From Geobacter sp. UBA5608 (GTDB lineage: Bacteria; Desulfobacterota; Desulfuromonadia; Geobacterales; Pseudopelobacteraceae), in NCBI GenBank assembly GCA_002424705.1, contig DIKW01000073.1, positions 736 through 15,988 of the forward strand: a stretch of DNA of 15,253 bases, read 5' to 3'. The notes below the pieces were generated by a model, which worked only from the letters and a program-made list of their open reading frames with translations, ran no database searches and was not told the DNA's origin. Within the stretch, counting starts at the first letter, position 1. Each line of letters begins with the position of its first letter. Below, in pieces: positions 7,113 to 13,771 of the stretch. The translations under genes were made by a program, and so were the position numbers.

Positions 7113-7683
7113 TGACGTGATCGTATTGGCCTCGGCCTCGCCCCGCCGGGCGGAACTGCTGGAACTGGCCGGTATTCCGTTCCGGGTGGCACCGGCCGAT
7201 ATTCCGGAGGAGCCGCTGCCGGGTGAAGAGGCTATCCCCCACGCGCTGCGGCTGGCGGAAGGCAAGGCCCGTGCATCGGCAGGCCGTGAACAGCGTGGCC
7301 GGTTCTTCATCGGCGCCGACACGATCGTGGTGCTGGACGGGCGGATCATGGGTAAGCCCCGGGACAACGCCGACGCGCTGCGGATGCTGAATGCCCTCTC
7401 CGGCCGCAGCCACGAGGTGATAACCGCCTACTGCGTGCTGGATCGCGTGAGCGGACAAAGCCTCTGCGAGGCGGTGCGGACCACCGTTCAGTTCAAGCAA
7501 CTGGCGGCGGCCGAGATAGAGCGCTATGTTGCCAGCGGCTGTCCGCTGGACAAGGCCGGCGCCTACGCCATCCAAGGCGGCGCGGCCCATATGGTGCGCG
7601 AGATTCGTGGTTCCTATACCAACGTGGTTGGGCTGCCCACCTGCGAGCTGTATGAAACCTTGCACCGCCTGGGAGCACTGTGA
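7099..7683 (+). CDS. maf: Maf family nucleoside triphosphate pyrophosphatase (YhdE-like)
   Basis: This is a 194-aa cytoplasmic enzyme that hydrolyses non-canonical or excess nucleoside triphosphates to the monophosphate and pyrophosphate. The N-terminal signature LASASPRRAELLELAGI (about residues 10-26) is complete. The catalytic segment GADTIVVLDGRIMGKPRD contains Asp74, and DKAGAYAIQGGA follows near residue 152. The ADTIVV and DKAGAYxIQG forms match the YhdE branch, which acts on dTTP/UTP, more than the YceF (m7GTP) branch; the branch call is inference from motif memory. AGGAG lies 8 nt before the ATG. The gene overlaps the upstream gene by 14 nt, and its TGA is one base past a GTG that could start yggS, so translation is probably coupled on both sides. 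Confidence 0.94.
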   Translation: MVAADDVIVLASASPRRAELLELAGIPFRVAPADIPEEPLPGEEAIPHALRLAEGKARASAGREQRGRFFIGADTIVVLDGRIMGKPRDNADALRMLNALSGRSHEVITAYCVLDRVSGQSLCEAVRTTVQFKQLAAAEIERYVASGCPLDKAGAYAIQGGAAHMVREIRGSYTNVVGLPTCELYETLHRLGAL

Positions 7684-7685
7684 AC

Positions 7686-8372
7686 ATGCCAACCATCGCC
7701 GACCATCTGGCCGCTGTTCACGAGCGGATCCGGCAGGCAGCAGAACGGGCCGGTCGCGATCCCGCTGCGGTGCGGCTGGTGGCGGTATCCAAGACCAGGC
7801 CGGCGGCGGATGTCGAGGCGGCGGCCCAGGCCGGCCAACGCCTGTTCGGCGAAAACTACGTCCAGGAGCTGGTTGCCAAGGCAACGGCGGTCACCCAGCC
7901 GGTGGAGTGGCACTATATCGGCCACCTGCAGTCCAACAAGGTCCGTCAGCTGGCCGGTATCGTCACCATGATCCATTCCGTGGACCGGCTGTCGCTGGCC
8001 GAGGAGATCAGCCGTCAGTGGGGCCGCCTGGGTAGTTGTTGTGACGTGCTGGTGCAGGTTAATGTCGCCCAGGAGGCCAGCAAGTCGGGCACCAGTACTG
8101 ATGAGGCACTGTCGTTGGTACAACAGGTGGCGACGCTGCCGCACCTGCGGGTGCGAGGCCTGATGACCATGCCGCCATTCTTTGACGATCCCCAGGCGGC
8201 GCGTCCTTACTTCAGGCAGCTGCGGCTGTTGTCAGAACAGATCAGGGCGGCGGAGCTCCCTGGTGCTGAACTGGACGAGCTGTCGATGGGCATGTCGGGG
8301 GATTTCGAGGTGGCCATTGAAGAGGGGGCAACCCTGGTGCGGGTCGGCACCGCGATCTTTGGCGAGCGCTGA
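7686..8372 (+). CDS. yggS: YggS/PROSC-family pyridoxal phosphate homeostasis protein
   Basis: This is a 228-aa PLP-binding protein with a single alanine-racemase-like barrel, known in the family to balance vitamin B6 pools and to lack clear enzymatic activity. The PLP lysine is in LVAVSKTRP; with the ATG at 7686 it is Lys36, the same number as in E. coli YggS. GTG 7680, which overlaps the maf stop as GTGA, is the alternative start and would add two residues; GGAG at 7672-7675 could serve either. Other family motifs are FGENYVQE, WHYIGHLQSNK, IHSVDRLSLAEEI, RGLMTMPP, LSMGMSGDFEVAIEEGATLV and the end RVGTAIFGER. Length is normal. It is the last gene of the operon; in many bacteria it neighbours cell-division or membrane-protein genes, which are not visible here. 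Confidence 0.95.
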   Translation: MPTIADHLAAVHERIRQAAERAGRDPAAVRLVAVSKTRPAADVEAAAQAGQRLFGENYVQELVAKATAVTQPVEWHYIGHLQSNKVRQLAGIVTMIHSVDRLSLAEEISRQWGRLGSCCDVLVQVNVAQEASKSGTSTDEALSLVQQVATLPHLRVRGLMTMPPFFDDPQAARPYFRQLRLLSEQIRAAELPGAELDELSMGMSGDFEVAIEEGATLVRVGTAIFGER

Positions 8373-8377
8373 CAAGT

Positions 8378-8399
8378 AACGGGGCCAGATGGCCCCGTT
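8378..8399 (+). terminator. GC-rich inverted repeat after yggS, likely terminator
   Basis: AACGGGGCC (8378-8386) and GGCCCCGTT (8391-8399) form a perfect 9-bp stem with an AGAT loop, 5 nt after the yggS stop. The following bases are T/G-rich (TCTGGTGTTTGG) and not a clean T-run, so termination may be incomplete or the hairpin may protect the transcript end. Confidence 0.65.
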
Positions 8400-8472
8400 C
8401 TGGTGTTTGGTTGGTTTGTTCCGTTGTTTCAGTAATAAAAAATCACAGCACGTGGTTGGTGGATTATAGGTG

Positions 8473-8501
8473 TTGACATCATAAAGCCACGCATCTATTT
8501 T
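8473..8501 (+). promoter_or_regulatory. Sigma70-type promoter of the secreted-protein operon
   Basis: A perfect TTGACA (8473-8478) is followed after 17 nt by TATTTT (8496-8501; 4 of 6 consensus bases) in AT-rich DNA. Transcription would start near 8508, leaving a leader of about 60 nt before the ATG at 8569. The rest of the yggS-to-operon gap (8400-8472) shows no further element that I can name. Confidence 0.6.
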
Positions 8502-8568
8502 CTACTTATTTTTGTGCGGAAATAAGGGTGACCTGAAAGTACAAATACATATCGTTAGGGGTGACAGC

Positions 8569-11500
8569 ATGCTTCAATTCCGCCACAAGCGTCTTTTGCT
8601 GCTGGAAGCCATTATTTTGTCCGTGCTTTTTTTGGTTTCCCCTCCTTCCCTGCACGCCTCCCCCCCCACAGAACTGCTGTCGTTCCAAGAAGGCTCACAA
8701 GTCACCCTTACATGGAAAGCACCTGCTGATATTCAGGTCATCGGCTACACCATTTATCGCGGGAGCGCCCTAAACGCACTTACCCAAATAGCTCGCGTTG
8801 GTGCAACTACGCCGAATGAGGTAACCAGCAGCTCTCCGCCTACCACCCTCTATACCGATGGCAGTGTTACACCTAGTAGCAGTTATTATTACATGGTCAA
8901 GGCCATTGACTCGCTTGGATATGAAAGTGCAGCTTCCGGGGCAACTGCAACCACAGTATACCAACTGAGCAGCGTCAAACATTCGGATGGCGCCGCAAGC
9001 GTCGCCGTCACCGGTGACTTTAATGGTGATGGCAGAACTGACATTGCACTTGGGTACCCCTATGCACAGTACAAGGGGAAAGGTCGAGGCAAGGTCAGCA
9101 TCTTTTTTGGCACTACGGGAACCAAGCCGGTTCTTACTGAGATTTATGGTGAATTTGAAGGGGGCAATTTCGGGAAAAGTCTTGTTGCGGCTGATCTCAA
9201 CAAAGATGGGTATGTCGACTTGGTCGTCGGCGCTCCTCAATACACTGATCCTCTGGACACAGGACTTTGGGATGAGGGGAAAGTGTATATCTATGCTGGT
9301 GGAGCAGTCTTTAACAAGACCCCCGCCAAAACGATTGTAGGTGGAGAAGTCCGCTCACCGAGTGGGGTGTACTATGTTGGCGAAGGCATGGGAGAACAGC
9401 TTAGTGCGGTTGGTGATATAAACCGAGACGGATACCCGGATGTCGCGATCGGCACACCAATGGGCGGATATGACCGCAGTGGTGCTGTTTATATCCTGTA
9501 TGGCGCCAACCCTCTCGGTACATACGCAGCCAAGATTTACGGTCTCGTACATGATGATGCCTTTGGTAGCACCATAGCGCCGGCTGGCGACATTACCGGA
9601 GATGGCTTTAATGACATCTGGTCATCCTATGCCACCGGATATTTTTCTCCCCTGGACAGGAAAGACAAGCCTAGCATTTATCTGATTAAAGGAGGCGACT
9701 TCTCGGAACCAGATATAACAAGAGTCATTCCCGGTGGGCCTGCATTCACAGCAACTGATTTTAATGGTGACGGGTACACCGACGTTGCAGCATACGCAAG
9801 CAATGCTGGAAACATAGTGGTCTATAGTGGACGTCCCGCAGATGGTATCATGCAGATCACAACGACTCCGATTGGATTTGCAAACCTATTTCCAGCCAAC
9901 GATATTAACGGCGATGGAAAAAATGAGATCGTCACGAACGGTGCGCTCATTTTCTTTGGGCACAACGGGTTGCCGCGTACTCCTTATATGAGTACGGGTA
10001 TCTACAACCCAATTGTCGGGGTGGTTGATCTGAACGGTGACGGTATTCAGGAGGCAATGCTTGCTGATACTGCAGCAAATACAACAAATACAGTAGCCCT
10101 TAATCCCTTTCAAGGACTACCAAAGGTTGGGATCGCGTCTGATATTGATAACAGTAGTGTTACTGCATCCAGCATACATATAACCGGTATTGTCAGCGGA
10201 TTAACCAACTTGCTATTGGTTGGTGGCACCGAGACTCCGGTTGCTGCTGACGGCAGTTTCAGTGCTGTTGTACCGCTGAAGGATGGCAAAAATTACGTTG
10301 AAGTGATCGCCCGCGCAACGGATGGACGTATCACGAAGCGTTACCTGATTGTGAAGGCTATTACTACCCCCCTCACTGTTACTGTCACCTCACCTGCCAG
10401 CGGATCAACCCTGACTACAAATCCTGTAACGGTACAGGGAACGGTCAGTGAACAAAATGCGCAGGTCACCGTTAATGGTGTTGCCGCAACGGTCGCCGGC
10501 ACCAGCTGGACCGCAACGCTTTCCCTTGCCAGTGGACAGCAGATTATTAGTGTACAGGCGACTGACAGCTTTCAACGAACTGCAACCACCTCCGTTGTCA
10601 TTACCTTTAGTGCCGAAATACCGACCGGAACCATAGTAGGTACCGTAGCAGACGCTAATGGCACGCCGCTTTCCGTTGCTACGATTAAGGTGACAGATGC
10701 CTCAAACATCAGCTATTCTACCGCTAGTGATATCCAAGGCCGCTATAGCCTGCTGAAGGTGCCTGCCGGTACCTATTACGCCCAGTTCAGTAAGATCGGT
10801 TTCATCGAAGAAACCATAGCCGGATCGTTAGCTGCCAATCAAACTCTTGATCTGTCAGTACAACTCCTGCCAGCTCCCGCACTTCAGGTCGCCATCAATA
10901 CCCCGTTAGCAGGCACCGTATTTCATACAGCCCAGGCTGTCGTGAGCGGAACGGTTACTAACAACGCAACGGTTACCGTCAATGGCACACCTGCCGAGGT
11001 CGTCGCAGGTAGTTTTTCTGCCGCAACAACACTGACGCAGGGTACCAGCCAGATAACGGCGACAGCACACGACACCTATGGCCAAAACGCTACCGTTTCA
11101 GTGCCGGTCACTTACCTGCCGGGCCCATTGCTTATGGATATGGCCGCAGTTCCGCTAACAACCAACGCTGTAAAAATTACCTGGCGCACCGATCAGCCGG
11201 CAACCGGCACGGTCGATTACGGCGCCACCACGGACTATGGTTTTCAGGCGATCCAGCCGGTGAGCGGATATGACCATGCGGTAACGCTTAACGGATTGAT
11301 CCCCGGCAGTACCTATCACCTGAAGATCAGCGCCACCAATAACAGTGGATTTACCACCACCGGCACCGATGTTACCGTCACCCTTCCGGCGTTCTCTGTC
11401 AGCTTTATTGCAGACCAGGGCAATGTGGGAGTCTATGCGATAGAGGGGAATTTCGACGCACAATCGACGGATGGCAGCATTAACACTGCAGCACGTCAAG

Positions 11501-13146
11501 CTGTTGCCAAGGAATATTTCAAGACCCACCCCGATACAGACTTTCTGGTATTCTTCAGCACCTTTGATTATGCAATGCCAGGCCCTACCGCCAAAGGCTT
11601 TTACCTTGAGGTTAAAAACGACACCCAAGGCATCAACCGCGCCATCCTAGACACCAGCGCACAGTACGGCAGCCCCGGCATGCTGCAGGGTACCATCGAT
11701 ATGGGCAATACAAGTCCGCTTGCTGCTGATCTTACAGGTCCCAAACGGGATGAAACCGTTTTGACCTTGATTCACGAACTGGGACACCGCTGGCTGGCTG
11801 CCGTCCGTTTCAAACAGGCAGACGGCAGCCTGAGCAACGACCTGATCGGCAAGGACAACAGCCACTGGAGCTACCTGCTGGACAGCAAAGGGTCGTTGAT
11901 GTACGGCAACGGCTGGCGTGATAACGCTAACGGCACCTTCACCGCCGTATCCCCCCAAAGCGGCTTCAGTCCGCTCGACCTCTACCTGATGGGTATGCTT
12001 CCCAAAGAACAGGTGCCAGCGATGCTGTTGATCGACAACTCGGCCATCGACAAGACCAAGCTGCCCGAGCTGGGGGTCACCATCACCGGCACCGCTAAAA
12101 CCGTTACCATTGCCGACATCATCGCTGCCGAGGGAGCGCGGGTACCCAATGCAGCAACCTCGCAGAAACGATTCAACATCGGCTTTGTGCTGCTTACCCG
12201 AACCGGCGACGACACCATTGCTGCCGTACAAACGGTGGAAACCGTGCGTAACGCCTTTGCCGGAAAATTTGCTGAACTCACACAAGGCATCGGCGGTATT
12301 GAAGGGGTGGCCCCCAGTTTGACCGTCACCATCGACACCCCGGCAAGCGGCGCAACCATCACCGGCCCCTACACCACCGTCAGCGGCAGCTTTATCAACA
12401 CCAGCGGGGCCGAGACCGGGGTTACCGTCAACGGCATCCCGGCCACCGTCAGCGCTAACCGCTTTATCGCCAACAACATCCCGCTGCAATTGGGTGACAA
12501 CACACTTACCATTATTGCCACCGACGCCAATGGCCTCACAACAACCACCACCAGAACAGTAACCGCTCAGGCAGGCAACTATATCCAGATAACCAGCAAC
12601 ATCGAGTCCGGCGTTGGGCCGCTAGATGTGTCGTTGTGGTTGAATGGCAGTTTTACAATCATCAATCCAGCAATAAGTGCGACAGGGCCGGTGACTCCGC
12701 AAATTGCCGCTGGCAGCACAGCAGGTGAATACACGGCTAAATTCTTAGTTGAAGGTACTTATACAATTGCTGCAAGTGCTGTTGGCCCAGATGGGCTGAC
12801 CTATACGGATACGGTCACCATCATAGTTCAAAATCAGGAAAAAATTGACAACTTGCTCAGAACCAAATGGAACAGCGTCAACACCTATTTATCAAGCGGG
12901 AACATAACAAAGGCTTTGAGCTTCTTTACCGCATCATCAAAGGAGAGATACAGCGCCATATTCAATCAGCTTGCTTCAATTATGCCGAATATTCTGACAA
13001 CATTTACCGAATTCAAGACAATTGAAATCGGAGACGGAATTGCCCGCTACAAGCTGATAGTCAATGAGGACGGCAAGCTGTATGCCTACGATATCGAATT
13101 CCTGAGAGACGAAAACAACGGCCTTTGGTTGCTGAATAGCTATTGA
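8569..13146 (+). CDS. Giant exported protein: FG-GAP propeller, Ig-like modules and HELGH metallopeptidase
   Basis: This is a 1525-aa protein, not recognised as a named gene. ATG 8569 is chosen because AGGGG lies about 7 nt upstream and the signal peptide is clean (basic start, hydrophobic core, SLHA cut before Ser31). In order it has: an FN3-like domain (31-127); seven FG-GAP/calcium-loop repeats (about 130-500; for example GDFNGDGRTD at D150, DLNKDGYVD, DINRDGYPD, last DLNGDGIQE at D487), enough for a full seven-bladed propeller; Ig-like modules with a VTVNG core (about 531-600, 601-682); a carboxypeptidase-regulatory-like domain (687-770); another Ig-like (771-853); FN3-like (854-941); a putative metallopeptidase (942-1245) with HELGH (His1069, Glu1070, His1073), then DNSHW (His1099) and SLMYG (Met1111); an Ig-like (1250-1334); a PKD-like (1335-1420); and a C-terminal alpha+beta module (1425-1525). 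It is probably secreted or surface-attached. The third zinc ligand and the substrate are unknown. Confidence 0.88.
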   Translation: MLQFRHKRLLLLEAIILSVLFLVSPPSLHASPPTELLSFQEGSQVTLTWKAPADIQVIGYTIYRGSALNALTQIARVGATTPNEVTSSSPPTTLYTDGSVTPSSSYYYMVKAIDSLGYESAASGATATTVYQLSSVKHSDGAASVAVTGDFNGDGRTDIALGYPYAQYKGKGRGKVSIFFGTTGTKPVLTEIYGEFEGGNFGKSLVAADLNKDGYVDLVVGAPQYTDPLDTGLWDEGKVYIYAGGAVFNKTPAKTIVGGEVRSPSGVYYVGEGMGEQLSAVGDINRDGYPDVAIGTPMGGYDRSGAVYILYGANPLGTYAAKIYGLVHDDAFGSTIAPAGDITGDGFNDIWSSYATGYFSPLDRKDKPSIYLIKGGDFSEPDITRVIPGGPAFTATDFNGDGYTDVAAYASNAGNIVVYSGRPADGIMQITTTPIGFANLFPANDINGDGKNEIVTNGALIFFGHNGLPRTPYMSTGIYNPIVGVVDLNGDGIQEAMLADTAANTTNTVALNPFQGLPKVGIASDIDNSSVTASSIHITGIVSGLTNLLLVGGTETPVAADGSFSAVVPLKDGKNYVEVIARATDGRITKRYLIVKAITTPLTVTVTSPASGSTLTTNPVTVQGTVSEQNAQVTVNGVAATVAGTSWTATLSLASGQQIISVQATDSFQRTATTSVVITFSAEIPTGTIVGTVADANGTPLSVATIKVTDASNISYSTASDIQGRYSLLKVPAGTYYAQFSKIGFIEETIAGSLAANQTLDLSVQLLPAPALQVAINTPLAGTVFHTAQAVVSGTVTNNATVTVNGTPAEVVAGSFSAATTLTQGTSQITATAHDTYGQNATVSVPVTYLPGPLLMDMAAVPLTTNAVKITWRTDQPATGTVDYGATTDYGFQAIQPVSGYDHAVTLNGLIPGSTYHLKISATNNSGFTTTGTDVTVTLPAFSVSFIADQGNVGVYAIEGNFDAQSTDGSINTAARQAVAKEYFKTHPDTDFLVFFSTFDYAMPGPTAKGFYLEVKNDTQGINRAILDTSAQYGSPGMLQGTIDMGNTSPLAADLTGPKRDETVLTLIHELGHRWLAAVRFKQADGSLSNDLIGKDNSHWSYLLDSKGSLMYGNGWRDNANGTFTAVSPQSGFSPLDLYLMGMLPKEQVPAMLLIDNSAIDKTKLPELGVTITGTAKTVTIADIIAAEGARVPNAATSQKRFNIGFVLLTRTGDDTIAAVQTVETVRNAFAGKFAELTQGIGGIEGVAPSLTVTIDTPASGATITGPYTTVSGSFINTSGAETGVTVNGIPATVSANRFIANNIPLQLGDNTLTIIATDANGLTTTTTRTVTAQAGNYIQITSNIESGVGPLDVSLWLNGSFTIINPAISATGPVTPQIAAGSTAGEYTAKFLVEGTYTIAASAVGPDGLTYTDTVTIIVQNQEKIDNLLRTKWNSVNTYLSSGNITKALSFFTASSKERYSAIFNQLASIMPNILTTFTEFKTIEIGDGIARYKLIVNEDGKLYAYDIEFLRDENNGLWLLNSY
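8660..8667 (+). repeat. C8 homopolymer tract in the signal-peptide junction
   Basis: Eight consecutive C residues lie in codons 31-33 of the giant exported protein, directly after the predicted signal-peptide cut. Slippage here would shift the frame and abolish almost the whole protein. A tract of eight is at the low end for known phase-variable genes, so any switching role is hypothetical. Confidence 0.6.
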
Positions 13147-13162
13147 TAGAAAGGTAACTGAC

Positions 13163-13771
13163 ATGAAACGTATATTTACAATTCTTCTGTCGATGCTTTT
13201 GTTGAGCGCAGCTACTTGCGAGGCATCTTGGCTGATCTTTCACAAACCCGAATTCAGGGGAAAGATTGTCGATATTGAGACGCTTGAACCTATTGAAGGC
13301 GCGGTTGTTGTCGCTATTTACCGAAAAGAGGAAATGGCGATTGCCGATTCTGTCGATATCGACATAGATGCCCGCGAAGCGTTGACCGACAGGAATGGCG
13401 AGTTCATTATTCCATCCTACACTACGTTCATAAACCCGTTTTCCTGGAGCATACCGGTTCAATTTATTATCTTCAAGCCAGGGTATTACTGCACCGGCCC
13501 AATTGGACTTGAAAATGAGTTTGCAGGTACGAAAGAATACAAGATTGATATTGCTGCAGATTCAAACAAGGGGCTTAAATACCGCGTCTTAAAAACAGGC
13601 GTTCTAATGCTGGCAAAGGTAGAAGGGAAAGACCGAATAGATAGTTTTGATAATGCTGGTAAAATTTGGTTATTACAGGAGAAGTTCAAGTCAGTTACAA
13701 AATCAATTGAGGTATTTAAAAAAGAAAATAGCATTATTATAAATATTGAGCGTCAATGGAGAAACAAATAA
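13163..13771 (+). CDS. Small exported protein with carboxypeptidase-regulatory-like beta-domain
   Basis: This is a 202-aa protein of unknown function. The start has AAAGG 9 nt upstream and opens a typical signal peptide (MKRIFTILLSMLLLSA, predicted cut after CEA before SW). The SAATC stretch is not a convincing lipobox. Residues about 30-115 resemble a carboxypeptidase-regulatory/transthyretin-like domain: FRGKIVDIETLEPIEGAVVV, then a TDRNGEF turn and the strand VQFIIFKPGYY. The remaining part is Lys-rich with no motif I can name. It lies 16 nt after the giant metallopeptidase gene and overlaps the next gene by one base, so the three are surely co-transcribed. A binding or chaperone-like partner for the neighbouring hydrolases is a guess. 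Codon use is AT-richer than that of the housekeeping genes to the left. Confidence 0.8.
   Translation: MKRIFTILLSMLLLSAATCEASWLIFHKPEFRGKIVDIETLEPIEGAVVVAIYRKEEMAIADSVDIDIDAREALTDRNGEFIIPSYTTFINPFSWSIPVQFIIFKPGYYCTGPIGLENEFAGTKEYKIDIAADSNKGLKYRVLKTGVLMLAKVEGKDRIDSFDNAGKIWLLQEKFKSVTKSIEVFKKENSIIINIERQWRNK

Noticed and set aside
6997..7884. 295-codon minus-strand frame across maf and yggS
   Set aside because: It spans two well-supported plus-strand genes and has a composition with no protein-like motif.
8512..8568. TTG start extending the giant exported protein by 19 residues
   Set aside because: It lies at the predicted transcription start and would bury the signal peptide; ATG 8569 has a clear ribosome binding site.
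11647..12489. 280-codon minus-strand frame opposite the metallopeptidase domain
   Set aside because: The protein is Gly/Asp/Val-rich and lacks motifs; the plus strand encodes the HELGH domain in a continuous 1525-aa frame.
13178..13222. Lipoprotein signal (Cys after SAAT) in the small exported protein
   Set aside because: The residues before Cys do not fit a lipobox well (no Leu at -3, Thr at -1), and an ordinary cleavage after CEA fits better.
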